64,000 nt of DNA from Rhizobium sp. 007 (GCF_015353075.1 NZ_CP064187.1:2232001-2296000), one strand, 5' to 3'. Shown: positions 45,053-55,263, numbered from the stretch's first letter. Program-made: numbers and translations. The notes: generated by a model from the letters alone, not told the origin.

Positions 45053-46522
45053 TCATTCCTGCTTATCCGGCCCCTTGAGCTGTTGGCCATTGACGGTCAC
45101 CGTGCCATCGGGGCTGACCGTCACGTCCCAGCGCTGCCGGCCGTCCGGATCTGTCTTGGCGAAACCCTTGACCATCAGCATTCCGAAGGACGCCTGATTG
45201 AGCTCGGGATTGGTCTTGGCAAGCTCCTGAACCGCCGCGATGGTCTTGTCGTAGTCGCGCGCCAGAATGGAGGCCTGCAGCGCATAGTCGTCCTTGCCCG
45301 CATCGATGCGGCTCTCGACCTTTGCGGATATATCGATGTCGTAGACGCCGGACTTGGCGCTGACCTTCGAAAAGTCGATCACAAACCTGCCATCGCGGAA
45401 AAGCCGCTCCACGGCCTTCTTGCCCGCGTCCTCCCCGCCCTCCGGCGGTTTGGTGAGATCAAGTTTCATGAATTCATCACCGAATGCCGCAAAATCCATA
45501 TCCGGAACGGCGAACTGCACATCGACTGCCTGAGGCAGAAAGGCGGAATAGGCGGCCGGAACCATCGGGCTGTCAAATGTGACGTCGGCAGCATTCAATG
45601 CAACGCCAAGCTGCGTTGCATTGCTCGGCCCATTTACAGCCAGGCGGTAGCCGAAGCTCTTGGCGCCGCCTCCGCCCGCAGCACTCGTCACTGCAAGATT
45701 GTTGAGGGTGATGGTTTCCTCGAGCGAAGAGATCAGCGGAAAAGCGTCGCGCAGCATACCCTTCAGCTTTTCCTCGCTCTCCTTGCTCATCTGCTTTTCC
45801 TCGGCATGGTCGACTGCGAAGACGACAATGTCCCTCAATTGCTTTGCCGGCAGGCTGTTGACCTTGGCGTCGAAATCGATGGTATCGGCAGTGATCTGGA
45901 GCGGCGGCATTTCCTTCCCGCTCACCTGCTCGGCAAACGCTGTCAAAGTGCCGTTCGCCGCAAAGTCCGTCCTGTCGGCGGAAGCGCCATCAGCGGAGGT
46001 AAGCTTGTATTTCATGCCGCCGAAGCTGGCATTGACCTGTTCGGTATCGGTCGCGGTCGTGACTTTGATATCCTTGGCGCTGAAATCGCCGGTGCGGAAA
46101 TAGCTGATCGCCGGATCGAAGACCGAGGTATAGACCATTGAGGCGATGGAATAGGTGAAATCGGTGCGCTTCTGGTCCGGTCCCTTGAAATGTCCGGAAA
46201 CGTTCAGGCTGTTGTCGCCTTCGACATTCCAGAGCCCGTTGTCCTGCGGCGTGGCGAACATCGAAATCGGTTTCAGGCCGTTGATCGCAAGATCGGCCGG
46301 GTTGACCTTGGAAAGCAGCTTGGCCAGGTCGTAGATGATCTCGTAGCGCGCACCGGCCGGATTGACGGCGACGACGCCGCTCTTGGCAATGTCTTCGGGC
46401 AGCAGGCTGTTGAGATGGTCGCGAATGGCGTTTGCACCATCGCGGTCGATTTCAGCCGCATGGCCCGCCGTCATCAATCCGAAAACAACGGCGCTCGTCG
46501 CCGTGATCAGCCTGTACCGCAT
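45053..46522 (-). CDS. Large periplasmic protein of unknown function
   Basis: 489-residue exported protein with a signal peptide at about 1-23 (V-V-F-G-L-M-T-A-G-H-A-A). The rest is beta-rich and low in Cys, with repeated F-x-G/T-Y-x-I-A and T-I-D-F-D-A-K-V-N style strands. The end reads V-T-V-S-P-D-G-T-V-T-V-N-G. It reminds me of the DUF945/DUF2125 group of exported proteins found in Rhizobiales, but I cannot assign it firmly. Single gene. Confidence 0.75.
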   Translation of the reverse strand: MRYRLITATSAVVFGLMTAGHAAEIDRDGANAIRDHLNSLLPEDIAKSGVVAVNPAGARYEIIYDLAKLLSKVNPADLAINGLKPISMFATPQDNGLWNVEGDNSLNVSGHFKGPDQKRTDFTYSIASMVYTSVFDPAISYFRTGDFSAKDIKVTTATDTEQVNASFGGMKYKLTSADGASADRTDFAANGTLTAFAEQVSGKEMPPLQITADTIDFDAKVNSLPAKQLRDIVVFAVDHAEEKQMSKESEEKLKGMLRDAFPLISSLEETITLNNLAVTSAAGGGGAKSFGYRLAVNGPSNATQLGVALNAADVTFDSPMVPAAYSAFLPQAVDVQFAVPDMDFAAFGDEFMKLDLTKPPEGGEDAGKKAVERLFRDGRFVIDFSKVSAKSGVYDIDISAKVESRIDAGKDDYALQASILARDYDKTIAAVQELAKTNPELNQASFGMLMVKGFAKTDPDGRQRWDVTVSPDGTVTVNGQQLKGPDKQE

Positions 46523-46741
46523 GTATGTGCTCCTCCGCCTCGTCGATCGGCGGTCATGTGAGAATGTGCGCGGCCGGATGTCAACTCAGGCTTGCCGAAA
46601 AGGCAAGCCCTGGAGCTGCTGAATCGCAACATTTAGAAACCGAATTTGATACCGGTCCTGTCTCTATTGTATTACCGCGTAGGATTTATTTCGCAGTATC
46701 CTGGCACTGACCGGCAACCCGAGATATAGGGGCCGCGTCGC

Positions 46742-46770
46742 CTTGCGTTTCCGCTTCACTTATACTATAG
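46742..46770 (+). promoter_or_regulatory. Promoter of rplY
   Basis: CTTGCG (46742-46747), 17 bp, CTATAG (46765-46770) is a close match to the rhizobial consensus CTTGAC-N17-CTATAT. Transcription should begin near 46777, giving a leader of about 116 nt. Confidence 0.75.
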
Positions 46771-46795
46771 CGCACGCGTCCGCGCAGACACCCTT

Positions 46796-46850
46796 GGAGG
46801 CAACGCGGATGAGGAAGGCCCAAACGCCCCTCCAGTCACCGGAAGGATGA
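46796..46850 (+). promoter_or_regulatory. Short leader ORF in the rplY 5' UTR
   Basis: GGAGG (46796-46800) lies 8 nt before ATG at 46809, which opens a 13-codon frame ending at TGA 46848-46850. This is a better ribosome binding site than most genes here have. CCTCC at 46829-46833, inside the frame, can pair with the GGAGG. The rplY start follows 42 nt after the stop. Confidence 0.5.
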
Positions 46851-46892
46851 TACCGCACGGAGACTCTCCAAATAACCTCGAAAGGAATAGCC

Positions 46893-47507
46893 ATGAGCCA
46901 GGAAACTTACGAGCTCAAGGCCGAGGCGCGCGAACGGGTTGGTAAGGGGTCCGCCCGTGAACTTCGCCGCAACGGTTTGATTCCAGCTGTCATCTATGGT
47001 GACAAGCAGGCCCCCATTTCTATCGCTCTCAGCACCAATGAGGTGACGAAGCGCATTCATGCCGGTAGTTTCATGACCACTGTTGCGACGATCGACGTCG
47101 GCGGCGAGAAGTACAAGGTTCTGCCGAAGGACTATCAGCTCGATCCGGTTCGCGACTTCACGATGCACGTGGATTTCCTCCGCGTCTCCGGCAACACGCA
47201 GGTCACCGTCGAAATCCCGGTTCACTTCATCAACGAAGAGAAGTCGCAGGTGAAGATCGGCGGCGTTTTGAACATCGTTCGCCACACAATCGAAGTTCAT
47301 TGCCCGGCTGATGCGATCCCGGAATTCTTCGATATCGACCTCTCCGGCAGGAAGATCGGCGACAGCATCCATATCTCCGAAGTCACACTGCCGAAGGGCG
47401 TGACAACGGTCATCGACCGCGACTTCACGATCGCAACGATCGTTGCTCCGGCCGCTGGCGTTGAAGAAGAAGCTCCGGCTGAAGGCGAAGGCGAAGCGGA
47501 AGCATAA
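46893..47507 (+). CDS. rplY: 50S ribosomal protein L25, Ctc-type long form
   Basis: Binds 5S rRNA in the large subunit. This 204-residue form has the N-terminal L25 domain ([27 protein letters not shown]) and the additional C-terminal TL5/CTC beta domain. The end is acidic Glu/Ala-rich. AAAGGA precedes the ATG. pth and ychF, its usual neighbours, occur 3.4-5.7 kb downstream after inserted genes. A strong promoter and short leader ORF lie upstream. Confidence 0.96.
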   Translation: MSQETYELKAEARERVGKGSARELRRNGLIPAVIYGDKQAPISIALSTNEVTKRIHAGSFMTTVATIDVGGEKYKVLPKDYQLDPVRDFTMHVDFLRVSGNTQVTVEIPVHFINEEKSQVKIGGVLNIVRHTIEVHCPADAIPEFFDIDLSGRKIGDSIHISEVTLPKGVTTVIDRDFTIATIVAPAAGVEEEAPAEGEGEAEA

Positions 47508-47531
47508 TCCGCATACACCAATTCGTAATTA

Positions 47532-47570
47532 TAAGGCCCGCTTTCCCCTGGAAGGCGGGCCTTATCAATT
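47532..47570 (+). terminator. Intrinsic terminator after rplY
   Basis: Perfect 10-bp stem TAAGGCCCGC (47532-47541) with GCGGGCCTTA (47555-47564), a 13-nt loop and a weak T tail. Confidence 0.8.
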
Positions 47571-47692
47571 TTAACGCGAGCCCACTTCAGCAACATTTAA
47601 CACATTCGTGAAAGCATTCCCCAAGCATTTCTACACTTGCCGCTCTTTGCCGCTATGGCCGCGAAGCGAGAGCCCGGGGAGAAAACGGAACC

Positions 47693-50050
47693 ATGAACAA
47701 TTCCGTTGAGAACAGATTTTTTGCGATTGTTTGCGGGGCGCTTCTCATATTTGTCGCTCCGCTTTTTGTATTGTTTCTCTTCCTTTCCTCCGAGCGCGCC
47801 GACAAGGAAATACGCGACCACATCTCCGTTCTTCTGGTTGCCAATTCCCAGGCGCTTGCAAAGCCGCTCTGGGATCTGGACGAAGACAGCGTAACGCAGA
47901 TCAGCGCCACGATGGTTTCGCAGGGCGCGATCGTGAAGGTCGAGGTTCGCGATCAATCCAGTCAGCTCAACGTGACGCAATCGACCATCCCGAAATCCTT
48001 TGATGGCGAGCTCGTTCAGGTTTCCCGCGCAATCATCTACAACACGGTCGACGGTCCGAAGAACCTTGGCAGCATCGCGGTCTATTATCCGAAGCTTGGC
48101 CTCTTCTCCGGCCTGAAGCATGAAGAAGTCGTTTTCATATCGATCTTCATCTTCGCCGTGCTCACCGTCTTCGGCACCGCACTGATCGGCAACCGCCTCT
48201 TCGTCATCCAGCCACTCATGCGGCTTATCGCGGCCATAGAGGCCACCCGTCAGCTTGGATCGCGCCATCACGTCGATTGGCAGTCAAGCGATGAGATCGG
48301 CCGCCTTGCCCGCAGCTTCAACGAGATGCAAACGAAGCTGGAGAGCGAGGAGAAGGAACTGAAGCTCGCCCACCGCCTCGCAACCGATATCTATAACCTC
48401 ACGCCCGCCATGCTCTTCTCGCTGGACAACGAGGATCGCATCATAGCGGTCAGCGACTATTGGCTGGTCGCAACGGGCTACGGCAGGGCGGAGGTGATCG
48501 GACGCAGATTTTCCGAACTCGTGACGTCCGATACCCGCGACGCGTTCCAAAACCGCAAGGAAGGTTTCGAGAACGGCGCGGCACTGGACGTAACCGTGAA
48601 GTTCCTCTGCGCAGGCGGCCGCATCATGGACGTGCTGATCCTGGAATCCAAGACAGCCACCGGACCAAACCAGCTCTCGCTGTCGGTCATGACCGACGTG
48701 ACCGCACTGAAGGCCTCGGAAGACCGCAACCACCGCCAGGCGATCACCGACCATCTCACCGGCCTGCTGAACCGCCAAGGCTTCGAGACCGCCCTCGACG
48801 GCAAGATCGCCGAAGCCGACGCCGCTGGCCAGGAGCTTGCCTGCCTCTTCATCGATCTCGACCGCTTCAAGTGGATCAACGACAATATGGGCCATGCCGA
48901 AGGCGATCGCGCACTGCGCGAGCTCGTCGAGCGGCTCAACAAGCATCTCGCGCCCTCCGATCAGGCAGCGCGCCTTGGCGGTGACGAATTCGCTATTCTG
49001 CTTCCGGCCAAGGACGGCGAGAAGCGCGCCAGGGCGATGTGCGAGCAGATTGCCACCGTCTTCGAGGCGCCTTTCGGCCCCGACCTGCATCTGAGCGCCA
49101 GCATCGGCATCGCCATCTATCCGCGCCATGCGTCGAATGCAGCCGAACTGCTGCAGAAGTCGGATATGGCGATGTATTCGAAGAAGCGTGACGGCAAGAA
49201 TGGCGCGCAGATATTCGACAACAGCATGCTGGACAGTGCAAGGACGCGCGCCGAGATCGAAAGCCACATCGAAAATGGCCTCGCCGAGGATTGGTTCGAC
49301 GCCTATCTGCAGCCGATCGTTGGCCTTGACGATCACCGCATCGCCGGCTTCGAAGCGCTTCTGCGCCTCAATCACCCCCAGAAGGGCCTGATGCCGCCGG
49401 CTGGCATCATCCACGTCGCCGAGGAGACCGCCAAGATCGTCCGCGTCGGCAACGTCATCATGGAAAAGGCGATCGGGCATCTGGCGAATATCTCCCGGAT
49501 CCCGGGCATGCAGGATACCTATCTCGCGATCAATTTCTCGCCGCTGCAGTTCGAAGTCACCCTGCCCTCCCGCCTCGCCGGGCTCGTCGGGCGGCACGGC
49601 ATCCGTCCGGATCGAATTGTCGTCGAAATCACCGAAGCCGTTCTGATGCACGACAATCCGCAAATACGCATGGTGCTGACCGAACTGCGCCGTTTCGGCT
49701 GCCGCATCGCCCTTGACGATTTCGGCACCGGCTACTCGTCGCTGAGCTATCTCAACCGCTTCCCGGTCGACATCATTAAGGTCGACCAATCCTTCACCCG
49801 GTCGATCAACGACACGAATGATGACGTCCGCCACAAGAGCCGGATGCTCATCGAAGGCATCACCACGCTCTCGCACAAGATGGACTGCACCGTCATCGCG
49901 GAAGGCATCGAAACCGAAGAAGAATGCCGCACCCTACACCAGATGGGGCTTGACTACGGTCAGGGCTACCTCTTCCATCGTCCGCAGAATGCCTCGAAAT
50001 TGATCGAGGACCTCACAGCCGTGGTAAACGAGGTCGCCCAAGCCTCGTGA
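47693..50050 (+). CDS. Membrane GGDEF-EAL c-di-GMP enzyme with HAMP and PAS domains
   Basis: 785-residue protein. It has TM1 at about 8-32, a periplasmic domain of about 110 residues, TM2 at about 142-168, a HAMP linker with an S-D-E-I-G-R-L-A-R-S-F-N motif, a PAS-like region at about 240-340, then GGDEF and EAL domains. The cyclase motif G-G-D-E-F is intact at 429-433. The RxxD inhibitory site is absent (A-P-S-D before it). The EAL domain is complete (E554-A-L, I-N-F-S, E-I-T-E, D-D-F-G-T-G-Y-S, K-V-D-Q, A-E-G-I-E-T), so it probably both makes and degrades c-di-GMP. The next gene is a solute-binding protein. Confidence 0.95.
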   Translation: MNNSVENRFFAIVCGALLIFVAPLFVLFLFLSSERADKEIRDHISVLLVANSQALAKPLWDLDEDSVTQISATMVSQGAIVKVEVRDQSSQLNVTQSTIPKSFDGELVQVSRAIIYNTVDGPKNLGSIAVYYPKLGLFSGLKHEEVVFISIFIFAVLTVFGTALIGNRLFVIQPLMRLIAAIEATRQLGSRHHVDWQSSDEIGRLARSFNEMQTKLESEEKELKLAHRLATDIYNLTPAMLFSLDNEDRIIAVSDYWLVATGYGRAEVIGRRFSELVTSDTRDAFQNRKEGFENGAALDVTVKFLCAGGRIMDVLILESKTATGPNQLSLSVMTDVTALKASEDRNHRQAITDHLTGLLNRQGFETALDGKIAEADAAGQELACLFIDLDRFKWINDNMGHAEGDRALRELVERLNKHLAPSDQAARLGGDEFAILLPAKDGEKRARAMCEQIATVFEAPFGPDLHLSASIGIAIYPRHASNAAELLQKSDMAMYSKKRDGKNGAQIFDNSMLDSARTRAEIESHIENGLAEDWFDAYLQPIVGLDDHRIAGFEALLRLNHPQKGLMPPAGIIHVAEETAKIVRVGNVIMEKAIGHLANISRIPGMQDTYLAINFSPLQFEVTLPSRLAGLVGRHGIRPDRIVVEITEAVLMHDNPQIRMVLTELRRFGCRIALDDFGTGYSSLSYLNRFPVDIIKVDQSFTRSINDTNDDVRHKSRMLIEGITTLSHKMDCTVIAEGIETEEECRTLHQMGLDYGQGYLFHRPQNASKLIEDLTAVVNEVAQAS

Positions 50051-50074
50051 TCGGCGCATTGAAGGTGGAAATAG

Positions 50075-50794
50075 ATGAAAAAGCTCCTGCTTCTTGCTTT
50101 TCTGACGCTTCCTTGTGCAGCGCCGGCACAGTCGCAGACCGTCAATTTCACGACTGAAGAATACGCGCCTTTCAACTATCGCGACGGGAAGGTGATCAAG
50201 GGCGCGACCGTCGAACAAGTCGAAAAGGTCATGGCCGATATCGGCGTCGACTATACCATGGAGATGCTGCCCTGGGCGCGAGCCTACAGCCTCGCGCAAT
50301 CACAGCCCATGACCTGCGTTTTTGCCACGGCACACAATGCCCTGCGCGATCCCCTCTTCAAATGGATTGAGCCGCTGCTCGTCGATCGCAATATCTTGAT
50401 CACACGGAAGGGATCGGGCGTCGTTGCGAATGACCTCGAGGCGTCCAAGAAATATACCGTCGGCACGCAGCGCGAAGATTATACTGAGATGGTGTTGAGG
50501 CAAAAGGGCTTTACCAAGCTCGATATCGCCACCGACTTCAATGCCACGCTTCGCAAGCTTCTCGGCGGCCGTATCGACATGATGCCCATTTCAGAGCTTT
50601 ACTTCGAAAAGCTGAAGGCGGATCAGCCGGTGGAGGTGGTCACCATGCTCTCCTCACAGCCGATGGGTATCGCCTGTCACAAGGATTTTCCATCCGATCT
50701 TCAGGTGCGGATGCAGACCGCCCTCGACAAGCTGATCACCGACGGCACCCAGAAAGAGATTTTCCTGAAGTATGGGCTGCATCTCGGCAATTAG
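50075..50794 (+). CDS. Orphan periplasmic solute-binding protein (SBP family 3-like)
   Basis: 239-residue periplasmic protein with a signal peptide ending near residue 19 (C-A-A-P-A-Q-S). The fold resembles polar amino-acid binding proteins: Y-A-P-F-N-Y-R-D-G-K-V-I-K-G, W-A-R-A-Y near 68, and the hinge strands Y-T-V-G-T and L-L-G-G-R-I-D-M. There is no permease or ATPase next to it. It lies 24 bp after the GGDEF-EAL gene and may deliver a ligand signal to that protein's periplasmic domain; this is inference from position. Confidence 0.82.
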   Translation: MKKLLLLAFLTLPCAAPAQSQTVNFTTEEYAPFNYRDGKVIKGATVEQVEKVMADIGVDYTMEMLPWARAYSLAQSQPMTCVFATAHNALRDPLFKWIEPLLVDRNILITRKGSGVVANDLEASKKYTVGTQREDYTEMVLRQKGFTKLDIATDFNATLRKLLGGRIDMMPISELYFEKLKADQPVEVVTMLSSQPMGIACHKDFPSDLQVRMQTALDKLITDGTQKEIFLKYGLHLGN

Positions 50795-50879
50795 CGCCGC
50801 GCCGTGCCTTTGCGCTTGACTTCCTGCCCGTTTCGCGGTGGGGAAGCGGGCAGTAGGCATTCAAGAAACGGACTGGCCA

Positions 50880-51596
50880 ATGCTGATCATCGCGGGTCTC
50901 GGCAATCCCGGGAGCAAATATGCCGGAAACCGTCACAATATCGGCTTCATGGCAGCCGACGCCATCCACCGGCGCCACGGCTTTTCCCCCTGGTCCAAGA
51001 AGTTCAAGGCGGAAATTTCGGAAGGCGAGCTTGGTGGCGAAAAGGTGCTGCTGATCAAGCCGCAAACCTACATGAACCTCTCCGGCGAAGCCGTCGGCGA
51101 AGCCATGCGTTTCTACAAGCTGCAGCCTTCCGATCTCGTCGCCATCTATGACGAGCTCGACCTGCCGCCCGGCAAGGCCCGGCTGAAGATCGGCGGCGGC
51201 AATGGCGGCCATAACGGAATCAGGTCGCTCGACGCCCATTGCGGCAAGGATTACCGGCGCCTGCGCCTCGGCATCGGTCACCCTGGCGTCAAGGAACTTG
51301 TGCAGCACCACGTCCTCGGCGATTTCGCCAAGGCCGACCAGGTCTGGCTGCAGCCGCTCCTGGAAACGCTTGCCGACAATGCCGACATGCTGGTGCGCAA
51401 GGAGGATTCGCAGCTGATGAACAAGCTGGCGCTCGCCGTCGGCGGCAAGGCGGAGGAGGACAAGCCGAAGCCCGAAAAGAAGCCGGCAGCGCAATCCCAC
51501 ATCCATCAGGCGCGAAATCACGCGCAGCCTAAGCTGCCTGCGACCGGCCCTATGGCCGAAATGCTGAAGAAGATGTTCGGCAACAAGGGCGAGTAA
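50880..51596 (+). CDS. pth: Peptidyl-tRNA hydrolase
   Basis: Releases tRNA from peptidyl-tRNA that drops off the ribosome. The 238-residue protein has the family core [18 protein letters not shown], with catalytic His near residue 20, D-E-L-D-L-P-P-G and [11 protein letters not shown]. The C-terminal 45 residues are a Lys/Pro-rich tail absent from E. coli Pth but common in Rhizobiales. The ATG at 50880 is chosen from the conserved M-L-I-I-A-G-L-G start. Confidence 0.96.
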   Translation: MLIIAGLGNPGSKYAGNRHNIGFMAADAIHRRHGFSPWSKKFKAEISEGELGGEKVLLIKPQTYMNLSGEAVGEAMRFYKLQPSDLVAIYDELDLPPGKARLKIGGGNGGHNGIRSLDAHCGKDYRRLRLGIGHPGVKELVQHHVLGDFAKADQVWLQPLLETLADNADMLVRKEDSQLMNKLALAVGGKAEEDKPKPEKKPAAQSHIHQARNHAQPKLPATGPMAEMLKKMFGNKGE

Positions 51597-51601
51597 GCAA
51601 G

Positions 51602-52057
51602 ATGCCGAAGCGAGATATCATGATCAAGCCCGCCGGGCCCGGCGACTTACAGGCGCTTCTCGAGCTCTATCGCCACCTCAATCCCGATGATCCAGCGATC
51701 GATCCCGCCTGGGCAAGCGACCGCTTCTCAACCATCCTCGCCCAACCGGGCATGACCATATTTGTCGCGCTGGCCGCCGATATGCCTGTTGCATCCGCTA
51801 CGCTGATCATCACACCCAATCTCACGCGAAACGGTGCTTCATACGCTCTGGTCGAGAATGTCATCACGCACGCCGATCACCGCAGGAAGGGTTATGCCGG
51901 CGCGTTGATCCGTCATGCCTGCGCAACGGCCTGGGCGGAGAATTGCTATAAAGTGATGCTCCTTACCGGTTCAAAGAACCCCGCGACGCTGCGTTTCTAC
52001 GAAAACTGCGGCTTCATGCGGGATAAGACCGGCTATCAGATCAGGCGCCCCGGCTGA
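51602..52057 (+). CDS. GNAT family N-acetyltransferase
   Basis: 151-residue acetyltransferase. The acetyl-CoA loop is H-R-R-K-G-Y-A-G-A-L-I, with V-E-N-V-I-T before it. The C-terminal region reads L-L-T-G-S-K-N-P-A-T-L-R-F-Y-E-N-C-G-F. The substrate is unknown. The ATG is 5 nt after the pth stop, so the two are cotranscribed. Confidence 0.9.
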   Translation: MPKRDIMIKPAGPGDLQALLELYRHLNPDDPAIDPAWASDRFSTILAQPGMTIFVALAADMPVASATLIITPNLTRNGASYALVENVITHADHRRKGYAGALIRHACATAWAENCYKVMLLTGSKNPATLRFYENCGFMRDKTGYQIRRPG

Positions 52058-52441
52058 TCAAAGCAATTGCAGCTCTTGAAGGCGGTCGAGGAGGAGTTCC
52101 CAAAGTGCCTTGGCTCCGTCGTCGATCGCCGTTGCCATCAGGATCGAGGCATCCTCTACGAACAGCATCGTGCCAATGCCGGCAACGACGGCAATGGAGC
52201 AGGCAATGCGCAGGTTCTTGAGACTGTCGGGCCGATAGTAGCCGGCATCGTCATATTCCGTTCCGAAGAGCATGTCGGAAAGATCATATCCGTCCGAAAT
52301 GGTCAGATCAATGATCGGCTTGTCCGAAAGCCTGTCCGGATAGACGTTGAACAGCGCACGGACGACATGGCCTATCGCACCGAAGATCGCAAAGAGCGCC
52401 GCGGCGACGAAATAATGCCAAGTAGCTGCCTCAGCATGCAT
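52058..52441 (-). CDS. Small inner-membrane protein of unknown function
   Basis: 127-residue protein with two hydrophobic segments, about residues 8-28 (Y-F-V-A-A-A-L-F-A-I-F-G-A-I-G) and 80-97 (I-A-C-S-I-A-V-V-A-G-I-G-T-M-L-F). A loop rich in Asp, Gly and Tyr separates them (D-G-Y-D-L-S-D-M-L-F-G-T-E-Y). I do not recognise a named family. It is directly convergent with the acetyltransferase; their ends touch. Confidence 0.7.
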   Translation of the reverse strand: MHAEAATWHYFVAAALFAIFGAIGHVVRALFNVYPDRLSDKPIIDLTISDGYDLSDMLFGTEYDDAGYYRPDSLKNLRIACSIAVVAGIGTMLFVEDASILMATAIDDGAKALWELLLDRLQELQLL

Positions 52442-52514
52442 GCGCGCCTCCGTCGTGGGCGCAATCTAGCGGCAATTGACGGATGGCGGCTTAAGAAGAT
52501 TGGTTAAGAAACGC

Positions 52515-52826
52515 CTATTCTTCGGGTTCTGCCGTAAACATCAGCGGGAAGCCTGCCTCCTTGGCATAGTCCATCGCCTCCTTGACCTTGGTCTCGGCAA
52601 TGTCCTTGGCGCAGACGACGACCACGCTGGAGCCCATTTTATGCGCCGTCATCATCACCCGGTATCCCGTCTCCTCGCTCATACGGAAAACGGCTTTGAG
52701 GATCATGACGACGAACTCGCGTGGCGTATAGTCGTCGTTGAAAAGAAGAACCTTGTAGAGCTTGGGCTTATCCAGCTTCAGCTTGACCTTCGTTTTCGGC
52801 TTTATGGCAACGTCGTTGTCACTCAT
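52515..52826 (-). CDS. clpS: ATP-dependent Clp protease adaptor ClpS (ClpS2 type)
   Basis: N-end-rule adaptor of 103 residues that hands proteins with bulky N-terminal residues to ClpA. The Lys-rich N-terminal tail is followed by L-Y-K-V-L-L-F-N-D-D-Y-T-P-R-E-F-V-V-M-I-L, with the substrate pocket Asn-Asp pair, then M-x-x-A-H-K-x-G and the C-terminal F-P-L-M-F-T-A-E-P-E-E. The short tail and lack of a neighbouring clpA fit the second ClpS paralogue (ClpS2) of rhizobia. ATG at 52826 preferred over 52838. Confidence 0.9.
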   Translation of the reverse strand: MSDNDVAIKPKTKVKLKLDKPKLYKVLLFNDDYTPREFVVMILKAVFRMSEETGYRVMMTAHKMGSSVVVVCAKDIAETKVKEAMDYAKEAGFPLMFTAEPEE

Positions 52827-52886
52827 CGGAAAATCCACCCGTTGATGACATGAGAGGTAGTTTCTAAACTAGACAAGCATTGTCGG

Positions 52887-53035
52887 TTAGGGAATTTCGA
52901 CACTCACCTGTCGATTGCGAGCCCGGACTACAGCCTTGCGATCAGGGAAGAGCTCAAGTTCAAGCTCGTCGCCGGGTGTTTGACACCAAGATGGTCTAGG
53001 TCTCCTTGGGTGAAGGTCACCTGCCCTTGGTGAAA
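52887..53035 (-). pseudogene. Remnant of an AbrB/MazE-type antitoxin
   Basis: The minus strand shows V-T-F-T-Q-G-D-L-D-H-L-G-V-K in one frame, then G-D-E-L-E-L-E-L-F-P-D-R-K-A-V-V-R-A in the next, ending at the TAA at 52887. Together they match the swapped-hairpin AbrB fold of VapB/MazE antitoxins. One frameshift lies near 52980 and no start codon or toxin gene is present. Confidence 0.65.
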
Positions 53036-53192
53036 TCCGCAATATTACGTCTCGAAATCTCCGCGTGCAGAAAATAGGCCAGCGTTTCCCGATCGGCAAG
53101 TGAGCAGCGGTAAAAGCGGCGGAAGACTTGACCGCATGGCTCCTTTATCCCATAGGCAAGGCAACGATTTCAGCGAATACGGACATCCAGTC

Positions 53193-54296
<1,104 letters not shown>

Positions 54297-54328
54297 TCGG
54301 CCGCACGGCCGAGGGAGGACGAGGCCAG

Positions 54329-54790
54329 ATGAAGCTAGTTTTTGAAGACTTCGAGCCGGGCCGCAGCTTTGCGCTAGGCCCGATCGCCGTGACGGCGCAG
54401 GAAATCATTGAGTTCGCAACCGAATTCGACCCGCAGCCGATGCATATGGACGAGATGGCCGGACGCGCCAGCATCCTTGGTGGGCTCGCGGCTTCCGGCT
54501 GGCATACTTCCGCGCTCTTCATGCGCATGATGGCCTATGGTTTTCTGCTGAATTCACATTCCCAGGGCGCACCCGGCATCGACGTGATGGAATGGAGGAA
54601 GCCCGTGCTTGCCGGCGACACGCTGTCCGGGCGTTCGACGGTGCTGGAGTCGCGCACCATGCGCTCGCGGCCGGGGATCGGCATCGCCCGCTTCAAGCAT
54701 GAGGTCCAAAATCAGCACGGCGATCTGGTCTGCTATTGCGAAAACTGGATCATGTTCAGCATGCGCTACACAGCGGAGACAAACCCATGA
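54329..54790 (+). CDS. MaoC-like hot-dog-fold hydratase, first copy
   Basis: 153-residue MaoC-type protein. The start F-E-D-F-E-P-G-R-S-F is typical; D-P-Q-P-M-H-M-D-E holds the hydratase Asp/His pair and A-S-G-W-H-T the oxyanion segment. Such proteins hydrate enoyl-CoA thioesters. Its stop overlaps the start of a second MaoC gene (ATGA), so the two probably form a heterodimer. Confidence 0.9.
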   Translation: MKLVFEDFEPGRSFALGPIAVTAQEIIEFATEFDPQPMHMDEMAGRASILGGLAASGWHTSALFMRMMAYGFLLNSHSQGAPGIDVMEWRKPVLAGDTLSGRSTVLESRTMRSRPGIGIARFKHEVQNQHGDLVCYCENWIMFSMRYTAETNP

Positions 54791-55254
54791 GGATGGCGGA
54801 GCTTTATACGATCGGCGAAAAGGCCGCGATCGGCGGCTATACCTTTACCGAGGAGCGGATCATCCATTTCGCCACGCGCTTCGATCCGCAGCGCTTCCAT
54901 GTTGATAAGGAAGCAGCCAGGAAGACGCTCTTCGGCAATCTCTGCGCCTCGGGCTGGCATACATGCGCCGCCTGGATGCGAACTTTCCTGGATTACTGGG
55001 AAAAGGAAACCGCGCGACTTGCCAGGGAGGGCGTCGCCCCGCCGAAGCTCGGCCCTTCGCCCGGCTTCCAGAAGTTGCAATGGCTGCGTCCGGTCTTCGT
55101 CGACGAGACGGTCAGCTATTCGGTGACCTTGCTTGCCAGCCGGCCTCTCACATCGCGGCCGGGCTGGTTCCTCAATTCGACCCTCAACGAAGGCGTCAAC
55201 CAAGACGGCGCGCCTGTCATCCGCTTCGAGGGCAGCGTGCTCGAATTCGAGTAA
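54787..55254 (+). CDS. MaoC-like hot-dog-fold hydratase, second copy
   Basis: 155-residue MaoC-like protein translationally coupled to the previous one. It has F-A-T-R-F-D-P-Q-R-F-H-V-D, where the catalytic Asp and His positions are kept, and A-S-G-W-H-T-C. Compared with its neighbour it carries a longer central insertion (E-K-E-T-A-R-L-A-R-E-G). Paired half-size MaoC subunits are known to form one active site together; that is inferred here. Confidence 0.88.
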   Translation: MRMAELYTIGEKAAIGGYTFTEERIIHFATRFDPQRFHVDKEAARKTLFGNLCASGWHTCAAWMRTFLDYWEKETARLAREGVAPPKLGPSPGFQKLQWLRPVFVDETVSYSVTLLASRPLTSRPGWFLNSTLNEGVNQDGAPVIRFEGSVLEFE

Positions 55255-55263
55255 AGCCGGGCT

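Noticed and set aside
45020..46141. 373-codon plus-strand frame antisense to the exported protein at 45.1-46.5 kb
   Set aside because: The minus-strand frame has a signal peptide and sensible composition; the plus-strand one does not.
48284..49876. 530-codon minus-strand frame antisense to the GGDEF-EAL gene
   Set aside because: Shadow of a gene with intact catalytic motifs; no start signal or family.
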